Source: Pseudomonas putida
GTDB taxonomy: Bacteria > Pseudomonadota > Gammaproteobacteria > Pseudomonadales > Pseudomonadaceae
Length of the DNA: 64,000 nucleotides
Direction: 5' to 3'
Assembly: GCF_028682635.1 (NCBI RefSeq)
Contig: NZ_JANHLK010000012.1
Location: forward strand, 158,777-222,776
Positions 28,055-37,360 of this stretch are shown here, one piece after another; position 1 is the first letter of the stretch, and the number at the start of each line of letters is the position of its first letter. The notes beneath the pieces are model-generated. The model had not been told where the DNA came from. It saw nothing but the letters and a program-made list of their open reading frames with translations, and searched no databases. Both the position numbers and the translations under genes were made by a program.

Positions 28055-29410
28055 ATGAATGCTCTAGCCCGCCGCGCCGCAGGCCTGCTGCTCAGCACAG
28101 TTTGCCTGCCCCTTTCGGCCCTGGCGGCCGACCCGCAACCGACCCACGAATTCACCCTCGACAACGGCTTGAAGGTCGTCGTGCGCGAAGACCATCGCGC
28201 ACCGGTGGTGGTTTCCCAGGTCTGGTACAAGGTTGGCTCCAGCTACGAGACGCCAGGTCAGACCGGCCTGTCCCATGCCCTGGAACACATGATGTTCAAG
28301 GGCAGCGAGAAAGTCGGCCCCGGCGAAGCGTCGCTGATCCTGCGCGACCTCGGTGCCGAAGAGAACGCCTTCACCAGCGACGACTTCACTGCGTACTACC
28401 AGGTCCTGGCCCGCGACCGCCTGGGCGTGGCCTTCGAACTTGAAGCCGACCGCATGGCCAGCCTGCGCCTGCCGCCCGACGAGTTCGCCCGGGAAATCGA
28501 AGTCATTAAAGAAGAACGGCGCCTGCGCACCGACGACAAGCCCATGTCCAAGGCCTACGAGCGCTTCAAGGCCATGGCCTATCCGGCCAGCGGCTATCAC
28601 ACGCCGACCATTGGCTGGATGGCGGACCTGGACCGGATGAAAGTCGAAGAGCTGCGACACTGGTACCAATCCTGGTACGTGCCGAACAACGCCACGCTGG
28701 TGGTGGTCGGCGACGTGACGCCGGACGAGGTCAAGACCCTGGCCCAGCGCTACTTCGGCCCGATCGCCAAACGCGAGGTGCCGGCGGCGAAGATTCCGCT
28801 GGAGCTGGCCGAGCCCGGCGAACGCCAGATCACCCTGCACGTGAAGACCCAATTACCCAGCCTGATGCTGGCCTTCAACGTACCGAGCATCGCGACCGCC
28901 GAAGACAAACGCCTGGTCAACGCCTTGCGCCTGATCTCGGCGCTGCTCGATGGCGGCTACAGCGGACGCATCCCGACTCAACTGGAGCGCGGTGAAGAAC
29001 TGCTGTCCGGCGGTTCGTCGAGCTACGACGCCTATACCCGTGGCGACAGCCTGTTCACCCTGTCGGCCACCCCCAACAGCCAGAAGAAAAAGACCATCGC
29101 CCAGGCCGAAGCCGGTTTGTGGAAGCTGCTTGAGCAACTGAAGACCACCGCGCCGACCAGCGAAGAACTGGAACGCGTACGGGCCCAGGTCATCGCCGGG
29201 CTGGTCTACGAGCGTGATTCCATCACCAGCCAGGCCACGGCCATCGGCCAGCTGGAAACCGTCGGCCTGTCGTGGAAACTGATGGACAGCGAGCTCGCCG
29301 ACCTGGAAAGCGTGACTCCGCAAGATATCCAGAACGCCGCCAAGCTGTATTTCACCCGCGAACGTCTCAGCGTCGCCCATGTACTGCCAGAGGAGACGAC
29401 TCATGAGTGA
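28055..29410 (+). CDS. M16 family zinc metallopeptidase, active subunit
   Basis: This 451-residue pitrilysin-type protease has a signal peptide (residues 1-25, cleavage about ALA-AD), so it is periplasmic. The inverted zinc motif HxxEH is intact (H74, E77, H78 in SHALEHMMFKG), with a downstream glutamate in EVIKEERRLR. The C-terminal M16 domain follows. It overlaps the next gene by eight bases; the second gene lacks the zinc motif, so the two probably form an active/inactive heterodimer. The substrate is unknown. Confidence 0.93.
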   Translation: MNALARRAAGLLLSTVCLPLSALAADPQPTHEFTLDNGLKVVVREDHRAPVVVSQVWYKVGSSYETPGQTGLSHALEHMMFKGSEKVGPGEASLILRDLGAEENAFTSDDFTAYYQVLARDRLGVAFELEADRMASLRLPPDEFAREIEVIKEERRLRTDDKPMSKAYERFKAMAYPASGYHTPTIGWMADLDRMKVEELRHWYQSWYVPNNATLVVVGDVTPDEVKTLAQRYFGPIAKREVPAAKIPLELAEPGERQITLHVKTQLPSLMLAFNVPSIATAEDKRLVNALRLISALLDGGYSGRIPTQLERGEELLSGGSSSYDAYTRGDSLFTLSATPNSQKKKTIAQAEAGLWKLLEQLKTTAPTSEELERVRAQVIAGLVYERDSITSQATAIGQLETVGLSWKLMDSELADLESVTPQDIQNAAKLYFTRERLSVAHVLPEETTHE

Positions 29411-30893
29411 GCGTAAAAAACCGCGCCTGGCCCTGTTCGGCCTGATCGCCGTCGCCCTGATCGGGTCGGCCGCGTTCTATTTTTCCAAGACCGACCAGAC
29501 CAATGCCAGCGAGGCGCTGGACAAGGCCAAGGCCAGCCAGAAGCTGCAATCGCTGACCGAGCTCAACGGCAAGGCGCCGAGCCACCGCAAGCTCGACGTG
29601 CAAACCTGGAACACCGCCGAAGGCGCCAAGGTGCTGTTCGTTGAAGCCCGCGAACTGCCGATGTTCGACATGCGCCTGATCTTTGCCGCCGGCAGCAGCC
29701 AGGACGGCGACGCACCAGGCCTGGCGCTGCTGACCAATGCCATGCTCAACGAAGGCGTGGCCGGCAAGGATGTCAGCGTCATCGCCCAGGGTTTTGAAGG
29801 GCTGGGGGCCGATTTCGGCAACGGCGCCTACAAGGACATGGCGGTTGCCTCCCTGCGCAGCCTCAGTGCTGCAGACAAGCGTGAACCGGCGCTGAAGCTG
29901 TTCGCCGAAGTCGTCGGCAAACCGACCTTCCCCGCCGACTCGTTTACCCGCATCAAGAACCAGATGCTCGCGGGCTTCGAATACCAGAAACAGAACCCCG
30001 GCAAACTCGCCAGCCTTGAACTGATGAACCGCTTGTACGGCGATCATCCCTACGCGCACGCCAGCGATGGTACGGCGCAAACCGTTCCGGCCGTCACCCT
30101 CGCGCAATTGCGCGCGTTCCACCAGAAAGCCTATGCCGCGGGCAACGTGGTGATCGCGCTGGTCGGCGACCTGTCCCGCGCCGAAGCCGAAGCCATTGCC
30201 GCGCAGGTCAGCGCCGCCCTGCCCAAAGGTCCGGCCCTGCCGAAGATCGAGCAACCCGCCGAACCCAAGGCCAGCATCGGCCACATCGAGTTCCCGTCCA
30301 AGCAGACCAACCTGATGCTCGCGCAACTGGGCATCGACCGTGACGATCCGGATTTCGCGGCCCTGTCCATGGGCAACCAGATCCTCGGCGGTGGCGGTTT
30401 CGGTACCCGATTGATGAGCGAAGTACGCGAAAAACGTGGCCTGGCGTATGGTGTGTACTCGGGTTTCAGCCCGATGCAGGCACGCGGTCCGTTCATGATC
30501 AACCTGCAGACTCGCGCCGAAATGAGCGAAGGCACCCTGAAACTGGTGCAGGATGTGCTCGCCGACTACCTCAAGACCGGCCCGACCGAAAAAGAACTCG
30601 ACGACGCCAAGCGCGAACTGGCCGGCAGCTTCCCGCTGTCCACCGCCAGCAACGCCGATATCGTCGGCCAGCTGGGCGCGATCGGCTTCTACAACTTGCC
30701 GCTCAGTCACCTGGAAGACTTCATGCAGCAGTCGCAGAACCTGACCGTCGAGCAGGTCAAGGCGGCCATGAACAAACACCTGAGCACGGATAAACTGGTC
30801 ATCGTCAGCGCTGGCCCGACCGTGCCGCAAAAGCCGTTACCGGCCCCAACTGATAAACCCGCCGAGCAGCCGCTCGGGGTTCCGGAGCATTAA
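29403..30893 (+). CDS. M16 family peptidase-like protein, non-catalytic subunit
   Basis: This 496-residue protein has an N-terminal membrane anchor or signal (about residues 9-27), then M16 domains. At the place of HxxEH it reads GLALLTNAMLNEG, so it has no zinc ligands and should be inactive. It keeps the R/Y substrate-binding region GGGGFGTRLMSEVREKRGLAYGVYSGF. It is the partner of the preceding active subunit, as in mitochondrial processing peptidase pairs. The ATG at 29403 lies inside the end of the first gene. The stop overlaps the rsmD start by one base. Confidence 0.91.
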   Translation: MSERKKPRLALFGLIAVALIGSAAFYFSKTDQTNASEALDKAKASQKLQSLTELNGKAPSHRKLDVQTWNTAEGAKVLFVEARELPMFDMRLIFAAGSSQDGDAPGLALLTNAMLNEGVAGKDVSVIAQGFEGLGADFGNGAYKDMAVASLRSLSAADKREPALKLFAEVVGKPTFPADSFTRIKNQMLAGFEYQKQNPGKLASLELMNRLYGDHPYAHASDGTAQTVPAVTLAQLRAFHQKAYAAGNVVIALVGDLSRAEAEAIAAQVSAALPKGPALPKIEQPAEPKASIGHIEFPSKQTNLMLAQLGIDRDDPDFAALSMGNQILGGGGFGTRLMSEVREKRGLAYGVYSGFSPMQARGPFMINLQTRAEMSEGTLKLVQDVLADYLKTGPTEKELDDAKRELAGSFPLSTASNADIVGQLGAIGFYNLPLSHLEDFMQQSQNLTVEQVKAAMNKHLSTDKLVIVSAGPTVPQKPLPAPTDKPAEQPLGVPEH

Positions 30894-31507
30894 TGGCCAC
30901 CTCTCGCCCAAAAAAACCTGTCCACAACGTCCATAACGGCGTGAACCAGCTGCGCATCATCGGCGGCGAATGGCGCAGCCGCAAACTGAGCTTCCCTGAC
31001 GCGCCGGGCCTGCGCCCGACGCCGGACCGGGTGCGTGAAACCCTGTTCAACTGGCTTGCACCCTACGTCCCGGGCGCCAAGGTGCTCGATCCGTTCACCG
31101 GCAGCGGCGCGCTGTTTCTCGAAGCCCTGTCCCGCGGCGCCGCCATGGGCCAGGCGCTGGATGCCAGCAGCCTTGCGGTGTCCAGCCTCAAGGAGCATCT
31201 GGGTACGCTGCGCTGCACCACCGGCCAGGTCCAGACCGCCGACGCCCTGCGCTATCTGGAAACCCAGCCAGCGGTCGCCTACGACCTGGTCTTCCTCGAC
31301 CCGCCGTTCAACCAGAACCTGCTGCCCGCCGTCTGCGCGCTGCTCGAAGAGCGCCAGTGGCTGGCCGAAGATGCCTGGGTGTACACCGAAAGCGAAAGCG
31401 CGCCGTCGACCCTCGGCCTGCCAGGCAACTGGCGCCTGCACCGGGAGCAAAAATCCGGGCGGGTCTATTATTCGTTATGGCAACGTATGGCAGAGATCGC
31501 CGGTTAA
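30893..31507 (+). CDS. rsmD: 16S rRNA (guanine966-N2)-methyltransferase
   Basis: RsmD methylates G966 of 16S rRNA during 30S assembly. The 204-residue enzyme has LRIIGGEWRSRKL at about residues 19-31, LRPTPDRVRETLFNWL at about 41-56 and the SAM motif VLDPFTGSGALFLEALSRGA at about 64-83. The catalytic DPPF motif is in DLVFLDPPFNQ. Its start overlaps the stop of the M16 partner (TAATG). Confidence 0.95.
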   Translation: MATSRPKKPVHNVHNGVNQLRIIGGEWRSRKLSFPDAPGLRPTPDRVRETLFNWLAPYVPGAKVLDPFTGSGALFLEALSRGAAMGQALDASSLAVSSLKEHLGTLRCTTGQVQTADALRYLETQPAVAYDLVFLDPPFNQNLLPAVCALLEERQWLAEDAWVYTESESAPSTLGLPGNWRLHREQKSGRVYYSLWQRMAEIAG

Positions 31508-31570
31508 TCGACCGGCCTGAACAAGGCGCGCGCCTCAATGCAGGCGGGCGCCACTGCATCGAGACGAATC

Positions 31571-32569
31571 GTGTCCCATCCGCCAGATCGCTTCACCCCG
31601 GCCTTCGGCCTCGGCAATCCGCACTTGCAGACCTTGTGGGGTCCGCTGTGGCGCAAAACCACCCACCTCGAACGTGAACGTGAGCGCCTGTGGCTCGAAG
31701 ATGGCGACTTCCTCGACCTCGACTGGCATGGCCCGCACAGTGTCGATGCGCCTTTGGTGCTGGTGTTGCACGGGCTGACCGGTTCGTCGAATTCGCCTTA
31801 CGTCGCCGGAATACAAAAAGCCCTGGGTGACCAAGGCTGGGCCAGTGTCGCCCTGAACTGGCGCGGCTGCTCCGGCGAACCCAATCTGTTGCCGCGTAGC
31901 TACCATTCCGGCGCCAGTGAAGACCTGGCCGAAACCATCAGGCACCTGCGGGCCAAGCGTCCGCTCGCGCCGCTGTATGCCGTCGGGTATTCCCTGGGTG
32001 GCAATGTGCTGCTCAAGCACCTGGGCGAAACCGGCAGTGCCAGCGGCGTACGCGGTGCGGTGGCGGTGTCGGTGCCGTTTCGCCTGGACCAGTGCGCCGA
32101 CCGCATCGGCCAGGGTTTCTCCAAGGTCTATCAGGCGCACTTCATGCGCGAGATGCTGGCCTACATCAAGAACAAGCAACGCCAGTTCCAGCACGACGGA
32201 CGCGAGGACGGCCTCGCGGCCCTCGCTGCGCTGGGCTCCCTGGAAAACATGCGCACGTTCTGGGATTTCGATGGCCGGGTAACCGCACCGCTCAATGGTT
32301 TCACTGACGCCGAGGATTATTATCGCCGCGCCTCGAGCCGCTACTTCCTCGGCGAGATCTGTACGCCAACCCTGATCATCCAGGCCGCCGATGACCCCTT
32401 CGTATTCCCCCATAGCCTGCCGCAAGCCGACGAGTTGTCGGCTTGCACGCAATTCGAATTGCAGGCCCGGGGCGGGCACGTCGGGTTCGTCGATGGCTCG
32501 TTCCGCCAACCGGGGTACTACCTGGAACGGCGTATCCCGCAGTGGCTGGCCAGCATGGGTCGCGAGTAG
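31571..32569 (+). CDS. YheT family alpha/beta hydrolase
   Basis: This is an alpha/beta hydrolase of the YheT/EMB8 type, with a family N-terminus (FTPAFGLGNPHLQTLWGPLWR) and the GLTGSSNSPYV oxyanion region. The nucleophile elbow GYSLGGNVLLKHLGE, an acid in ADDPF and the histidine in RGGHVGFVDG complete the triad. I favour the GTG at 31571 (332 residues), which gives the usual N-terminus; an in-frame ATG at 31538 would give 343. The physiological substrate is unknown; probably an ester. The next gene begins 3 bases after the stop. Confidence 0.87.
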   Translation: MSHPPDRFTPAFGLGNPHLQTLWGPLWRKTTHLERERERLWLEDGDFLDLDWHGPHSVDAPLVLVLHGLTGSSNSPYVAGIQKALGDQGWASVALNWRGCSGEPNLLPRSYHSGASEDLAETIRHLRAKRPLAPLYAVGYSLGGNVLLKHLGETGSASGVRGAVAVSVPFRLDQCADRIGQGFSKVYQAHFMREMLAYIKNKQRQFQHDGREDGLAALAALGSLENMRTFWDFDGRVTAPLNGFTDAEDYYRRASSRYFLGEICTPTLIIQAADDPFVFPHSLPQADELSACTQFELQARGGHVGFVDGSFRQPGYYLERRIPQWLASMGRE

Positions 32570-32572
32570 GCC

Positions 32573-33400
32573 ATGGGCATTGCGCAGGGCGAATCCATTC
32601 ACTTCTGGCAAACGGCGCCGTTGGCCGGGATCGAGCTGTTGTCGGCCCGCTACATCGAGCAGCGCTTCGCCCCCCATGTACATGACGGCTATGTGATCGG
32701 CATGATCATGGCCGGCGCCCAGCGTTACCGTTATCGCGGCGCCGAACACCTGGCAGGCAGCGGCACCCTGGTGCTGATCAACCCCGATGAACTGCACACA
32801 GGCCACAAGGGCACGGAAGACGGCTGGTTGTACCGGGCGTTTTATCCGGACAGCGGGCAGATGCTGTCGCTGCTGGCCGAACTCGAATTGCCCACCCACC
32901 ATCTGCCGGCGTTCGGCGCCACCTTGTACCGCGATCTGGACCTGGTGAATGGCTTCTGCCAATTGCATCGCTTGCTGGAAAGCCCGGCCACCGCACTGCA
33001 ACAACAGACGGCTTGGCGAGAACTGGTGCTGTCACTGCTGCAGCGTCACGCAGCGGTTCCTGATGCTGGCAAACCGGGCAAGGAACACCGGGCGGTGACA
33101 TTGGCCAAGGACCTGCTGCACGCGCAATTGGCGGCGCCGCCCTCGCTTGAAGAACTGGCAGCGGCGGTGAACCTGTCGCCCTTCCACTTCGCCCGGGTGT
33201 TCCGCCGCGCCACCGGCATGCCGCCGCACACCTGGCTGATGCAACAGCGCATCGCTAGGGCGCGGGGGTTATTGCAGGGTGGTTGCTTGCCCCTGGAAGT
33301 GGCGACGCAACTGGGGTTCGCCGACCAGAGTCATCTGAGTCGGCAGTTCAAGCAGGTGTATGGGGTGGGGCCTGGGGCGTATCGCAACGCGCGCCTTTAA
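32573..33400 (+). CDS. AraC family transcriptional regulator
   Basis: This 275-residue regulator has an N-terminal cupin-like sensor domain (about residues 20-150, with HVHDGYVIGMIMAGAQRYRYRG). The two helix-turn-helix AraC domain is at about 175-272 (SLEELAAAVNLSPFHFARVFRRATGMPPHTWLMQQRI, then QLGFADQSHLSRQFKQVYGVGPGAYR). It is in an apparent operon with the YheT hydrolase. Its targets are not evident from the sequence. Confidence 0.88.
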   Translation: MGIAQGESIHFWQTAPLAGIELLSARYIEQRFAPHVHDGYVIGMIMAGAQRYRYRGAEHLAGSGTLVLINPDELHTGHKGTEDGWLYRAFYPDSGQMLSLLAELELPTHHLPAFGATLYRDLDLVNGFCQLHRLLESPATALQQQTAWRELVLSLLQRHAAVPDAGKPGKEHRAVTLAKDLLHAQLAAPPSLEELAAAVNLSPFHFARVFRRATGMPPHTWLMQQRIARARGLLQGGCLPLEVATQLGFADQSHLSRQFKQVYGVGPGAYRNARL

Positions 33401-33474
33401 AAGATCGCAGCCTGCGGCAGCTCCTACAGGTCGACGCAAACCCATGTAGGAGCTGCCGCAGGCTGCGATCTTTT
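33399..33474. repeat. REPIN of the GATCGCAGCCTGCGGCAGC class
   Basis: Perfect inverted arms lie at 33399-33428 and 33445-33474. It begins within the AraC stop codon and separates that gene from the convergent sulfurtransferase. Confidence 0.9.
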
Positions 33475-33479
33475 GATCT

Positions 33480-34334
33480 TCATTCGCCAGTGGCGATCCC
33501 GCGAGCAGGATCATTGATCCACTCGCTCCACGACCCGGCATACAGCGCCGCCAACGGATAACCCGCCAGGCACAACGCGAACAGGTTATGGCACGCCGTC
33601 ACGCCGGACCCGCAGTACGCCACCAGATCGGCCGGCGAGCGATCACCCAGCTTCGCGGCAAAACGCTGCTTGAGCTGGTCGGCTGGCAGGAACCGCCCGT
33701 CGCTGCCCAGGTTGTCGGTGAAGGCCGCACATTGCGCACCGGGAATGTGCCCGGCAATCGGATCGATCGGTTCGACTTCGCCCTTGAAGCGCGGCAAGGC
33801 GCGGGCATCGAGCAGGGTCAGTTCGGGTCGGGCCAGACGCTTGTGCAACTGCTCGGCGCTGAGGACCAACGCGTTGTCCGGTTTCCCGGTAAAGGTGCCA
33901 CGGCTGTTCGACGCAGGATCGAGGCTCAGGGGCAGCCCCGCCGCGTGCCAGGCCTTGAGGCCGCCATCGAGGATGAACACCCCGTCACGCTTGCCCAGCC
34001 AGGCCAGCAGCCACCAGGCCCGCGCCGCGAAAGCACCCGGGCCATCGTCGTACAAGACCACTTCGCTGTCGGCGTTGATGCCCCAGGCTTGCAGGCGCTC
34101 GATCAGGTCCGCCGGCTCGGGCAATGGATGACGCCCGGTCACACCCTTGACCACTTTTCCACTCAGATCACGCTCAAGATCGGCAAAAGCCGACCCGCCG
34201 ATGTGCCCTTGCGCATAGCTGCGCTGGCCATAATCCAGGTCTTCGAGGGCAAAACGACAATCCAGAATCACCAACCCCGGCTGGTCCTTTTTCAGGTCCA
34301 GTGCTTGCGGGCTGATCAGTTGCGCAATGGGCAT
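33480..34334 (-). CDS. sseA: Thiosulfate/3-mercaptopyruvate sulfurtransferase
   Basis: This 284-residue protein has two rhodanese domains. The C-terminal active-site loop CGSGVT (in LVAYCGSGVTACHN) is the 3-mercaptopyruvate type, in contrast to the CRxGxR of thiosulfate rhodanese. The N-terminal domain has LVILDCRFALEDLDYG and is non-catalytic. It moves sulfane sulfur to cyanide or thiol acceptors. The substrate preference follows from the loop. Confidence 0.88.
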   Translation of the reverse strand: MPIAQLISPQALDLKKDQPGLVILDCRFALEDLDYGQRSYAQGHIGGSAFADLERDLSGKVVKGVTGRHPLPEPADLIERLQAWGINADSEVVLYDDGPGAFAARAWWLLAWLGKRDGVFILDGGLKAWHAAGLPLSLDPASNSRGTFTGKPDNALVLSAEQLHKRLARPELTLLDARALPRFKGEVEPIDPIAGHIPGAQCAAFTDNLGSDGRFLPADQLKQRFAAKLGDRSPADLVAYCGSGVTACHNLFALCLAGYPLAALYAGSWSEWINDPARGIATGE

Positions 34335-34381
34335 AACGGGCTCCTGTGATGGGCGATTTCGATCGTGCGGCAGGCTTTATT

Positions 34382-35050
34382 TCATACTTCTTCCAGCGCC
34401 TGGGCCAGCGGCACGTAAAACTCTTCAAACAGCGCAGCGACCGCATCACGCGCCTGGTCCGTGACGAACCCGGCCTCCAGCACCAGCACCTGGTAGACGC
34501 CGCGCTTGATGGCCTGCTCGCTGAGGTGGCTGGAGTTTTCCCGCGTGGTGCACAAAAAACGTACCCAGGAGGTGAGGATGATCCAGGCATTGATCGTCAG
34601 GGACTCGATCTGTACCCGATCCATCTTGAGGATGCCGGCGGCGACAAAACCTTCGTAGATGGCAGCGCCCTGAATCACGCAGCGCTGGGAAAAACGCCGG
34701 TAGCGGGCGGCCAGTTCCGGGTCACTGTCGAGCAGGTGCTCCAGGTCCCTGTGCAGGAACCGGTAGCGCCACATGGCCGACAACAGCTCCTTGAGGTAGA
34801 AGCGCTTGTCTTCCACCGTGGCAGCGCGCCCATGTGGTGGACGCAGGAAACTGTCCACCAGGCTCTCATACTCACTGAACAGCACGGCGATGATCGCCTG
34901 CTTGTTAGGGAAGTGGTAGTACAGGTTGCCCGGAGAAATTTCCATATGGGCGGCGATGTGGTTGGTGCTGATGCTGCGCTCGCCCTGCTGGTTGAACAGC
35001 TCCAGGCTGTTCTGCACGATGCGCTCGCTGGTTTTGATCCGTGGGGCCAT
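34382..35050 (-). CDS. TetR family transcriptional regulator
   Basis: This 222-residue regulator has an N-terminal helix-turn-helix at about residues 24-54 (GERSISTNHIAAHMEISPGNLYYHFPNKQAII) and a C-terminal domain of the TetR_C type. It is divergent from the coniferyl-aldehyde-type dehydrogenase gene; a perfect palindrome in the shared spacer is the likely operator. It probably represses the aldehyde dehydrogenase unit and itself. Confidence 0.9.
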   Translation of the reverse strand: MAPRIKTSERIVQNSLELFNQQGERSISTNHIAAHMEISPGNLYYHFPNKQAIIAVLFSEYESLVDSFLRPPHGRAATVEDKRFYLKELLSAMWRYRFLHRDLEHLLDSDPELAARYRRFSQRCVIQGAAIYEGFVAAGILKMDRVQIESLTINAWIILTSWVRFLCTTRENSSHLSEQAIKRGVYQVLVLEAGFVTDQARDAVAALFEEFYVPLAQALEEV

Positions 35051-35137
35051 GGCTTGAGCTTAAATTCAGAGTGCGGTGAGGGGCATCTTACGGCCTATCC
35101 GCCAGCGGATAAAACAAAGCGATGCCGAGGAGAGCAT

Positions 35138-35166
35138 TTGACTTTTTAGAGTATAGACTCTAAAAA
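35138..35166. promoter_or_regulatory. Probable TetR operator and promoter for the aldehyde dehydrogenase
   Basis: TTTTTAGAGT-ATAG-ACTCTAAAAA (35143-35166) is a perfect 10-bp inverted repeat. A TTGACT box at 35138-35143 abuts it, with TAAAAA 17 bases further on, so a repressor bound here would cover the promoter. It is 32 bases before the dehydrogenase start and 88 bases from the TetR start. Confidence 0.75.
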
Positions 35167-35197
35167 TGCCCTCATTACAATAAATCCGGAGCCGACC

Positions 35198-36628
35198 ATG
35201 ACTGCTGACATTTCCTACCTGCAAAATCTCCAGCAGCCTCTGGACGAGCTCCAGGCCCTGTTCGACGCACAGCGCGCGGCCTATGCCGGCAACCCGATGC
35301 CACCCGCGGCCCAGCGCCAGCAATGGCTCAAGGCACTACGGGATTTGCTGAACACCGAACGTCAGGCCCTGATCGATGCGATCAGCCAGGATTTCAGCCA
35401 CCGCAGCGCCGATGAAACCCTGCTCGCCGAACTGATGCCCAGCCTGCACGGCATCCATTACGCCAGCCGCCACCTCAAGGGCTGGATGCGCGAGTCGCGG
35501 CGCAAGGTCGGTGTCGCCTTTCAGCCGGCCTCGGCGAAGGTGGTCTACCAGCCACTGGGTGTGGTCGGGGTGATCGTGCCGTGGAACTATCCGCTGTACC
35601 TGGCCATCGGGCCCTTGGTCGGTGCGTTGTCGGCGGGTAACCGGGTGATGCTCAAGCTCAGCGAATCGACCCCGGCCACCGGCTTGCTGCTCAAGGCATT
35701 GTTCGCGCGGATCTTCCCCGAAGACCTGGTGTGCGTGGTGCTGGGCGAAGCCGATATCGGCGTGGCGTTTTCGCGCCTGCCTTTCGATCACCTGCTGTTC
35801 ACTGGCGCCACCAGCATCGGCAAGCACGTGATGCGTGCGGCGGCGGAAAACCTGACGCCGGTCACGCTGGAGCTGGGCGGCAAGTCCCCGGCCATCGTTT
35901 CCAAGGACGTACCGCTCAAGGATGCCGCCGAACGCATCGCGTTCGGCAAGACCCTCAATGCCGGCCAGACCTGCGTGGCCCCGGATTACGTGCTGGTGCC
36001 GGAAGATCGCGTCGACGCTTTCGTGGAGGCCTACCGGCAGGCGGTCCGCGGCTTTTATCCGACCCTCGCCGACAACCCGGACTACACCGCGATCATCAAT
36101 GACCGACAACTGGCGCGACTCAACGGCTACGTCAGCGACGCCACCGACAAAGGTGCGCAACTGATCCCGTTGTTCGATCAAGGCCAGGGCCGGCGCATGG
36201 GGCATAGCCTGCTGCTCAACGTCAGCGACGACATGACGGTGATGCAGGACGAGATCTTCGGCCCGCTGTTGCCGATCGTGCCGTACAAGCATCTGGACCA
36301 GGCGTTTGCCTACATCAACCAGCGCCCTCGCCCACTGGCGCTGTACTACTTCGGCTACGACAAGCGCGAACAGAACCGCGTGCTCAACGAGACCCACTCC
36401 GGCGGTGTATGCCTCAACGACACCCTGCTGCACGTGGCCCAGGATGACATGCCGTTCGGCGGCATCGGCGCTTCAGGCATGGGCCACTACCACGGCCACG
36501 AAGGTTTCCTGACCTTCAGCAAGGCCAAGGGTGTGCTGGTCAAGCAACGCTTCAACGCGGCGAAGCTGATCTACCCGCCCTACGGCAAATCCATTCAGAA
36601 ACTGATCCAGAAGCTGTTTATCCGCTAA
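35198..36628 (+). CDS. Coniferyl-aldehyde-type NAD(P) aldehyde dehydrogenase
   Basis: This 476-residue ALDH oxidises an aldehyde to its acid. Key features are VPWNYPLYLAIGPLVGALSAGN (about residues 127-148), the glutamate in LELGGKSPAI (about 225-234) and the catalytic cysteine C259 in LNAGQTCVAPDY. The overall sequence resembles CALDH-type enzymes; the true substrate may be a fatty or aromatic aldehyde. It is divergent from the TetR gene and upstream of a Tat lipoprotein and a GMC oxidoreductase that could supply the aldehyde from an alcohol. Confidence 0.88.
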   Translation: MTADISYLQNLQQPLDELQALFDAQRAAYAGNPMPPAAQRQQWLKALRDLLNTERQALIDAISQDFSHRSADETLLAELMPSLHGIHYASRHLKGWMRESRRKVGVAFQPASAKVVYQPLGVVGVIVPWNYPLYLAIGPLVGALSAGNRVMLKLSESTPATGLLLKALFARIFPEDLVCVVLGEADIGVAFSRLPFDHLLFTGATSIGKHVMRAAAENLTPVTLELGGKSPAIVSKDVPLKDAAERIAFGKTLNAGQTCVAPDYVLVPEDRVDAFVEAYRQAVRGFYPTLADNPDYTAIINDRQLARLNGYVSDATDKGAQLIPLFDQGQGRRMGHSLLLNVSDDMTVMQDEIFGPLLPIVPYKHLDQAFAYINQRPRPLALYYFGYDKREQNRVLNETHSGGVCLNDTLLHVAQDDMPFGGIGASGMGHYHGHEGFLTFSKAKGVLVKQRFNAAKLIYPPYGKSIQKLIQKLFIR

Positions 36629-36656
36629 CGATGGTCACCCTCGGGTAATAACAAGA

Positions 36657-37202
36657 ATGCACCCAAGCCTGTCCGATACCCCCGCGCTGTCACGGCGCGG
36701 CCTGCTCAAATTCAGCCTCGGCGCCAGCGCCTTTCTTGCCACTGCCGGGTTGGGGGCCAGTCTGAGTGGCTGCTCATCGAGTTCGCCTGCCAGTGGTTTC
36801 GCGGCACTGCGCAGTGGCGACCTGGCGTTTCTGCGCGCCCTTGTCCCGGTGCTGCTTGAAGGCGCCGTGGCTGCCCAGCAGATGCCCGGCGCCGTCGAGG
36901 GCACCCTGAAAAGCCTCGATTACAACCTCGATCACCTATCGCCGGAAATGCTCAAGCTCACCCGACAATTGTTCGACGTGCTGGGCATGGCCGTCACCCG
37001 CGGACCGCTGACCGGGATCTGGGGCAGTTGGGAAAACGCCGCTGCCGAGGATATACGGCACTTCCTCGATCGCTGGGAAAACAGCTCGTTGAGCCTGCTG
37101 CGCATGGGCCACAGTTCATTGGTGCAACTGGTGATGATGGCCTGGTATGGGCGCAAGGAATCGTGGGCGCATTGCGGGTATCCGGGGCCACCGACGGTTT
37201 GA
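36657..37202 (+). CDS. Tat-exported lipoprotein candidate
   Basis: This 181-residue protein has a twin-arginine signal (SRRGLLK, R13-R14), a hydrophobic core to about residue 35 and a lipobox LSGC with C39. The rest is helical without a recognised motif. The P. aeruginosa neighbour PA0365 lies in the same place. Small Tat subunits of this kind accompany GMC flavoproteins in gluconate and sorbitol dehydrogenases, so this may be the export partner of the downstream GMC enzyme; that is inference. Confidence 0.82.
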   Translation: MHPSLSDTPALSRRGLLKFSLGASAFLATAGLGASLSGCSSSSPASGFAALRSGDLAFLRALVPVLLEGAVAAQQMPGAVEGTLKSLDYNLDHLSPEMLKLTRQLFDVLGMAVTRGPLTGIWGSWENAAAEDIRHFLDRWENSSLSLLRMGHSSLVQLVMMAWYGRKESWAHCGYPGPPTV

Positions 37203-37216
37203 ACCGGGTCGCCCCC

Positions 37217-37306
37217 TTCGCGAGCAAGCCCGCTCCCACAGGTTTTCGATGTGTCTCACCTTTTGTAAACGACTCAACCCCTGTGGGAGCCGGGCTTGCC
37301 CGCGAT
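37217..37306. repeat. REPIN between the Tat protein and the GMC oxidoreductase
   Basis: The left arm (37217-37240) is perfect. The right arm (37281-37306) has changes (GAGCCGGGCTTGCCCGCGA). It lies inside the presumed operon. Confidence 0.85.
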
Positions 37307-37360
37307 GGCGTCAGCCGCCTCACCACCGCATCCAAACCATAACAATTAGAGAACATTAAG

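Noticed and set aside
29367..30830. 487-codon minus-strand frame opposite the second M16 gene
   Set aside because: Antisense shadow with no domain; the plus-strand gene is clearly real.
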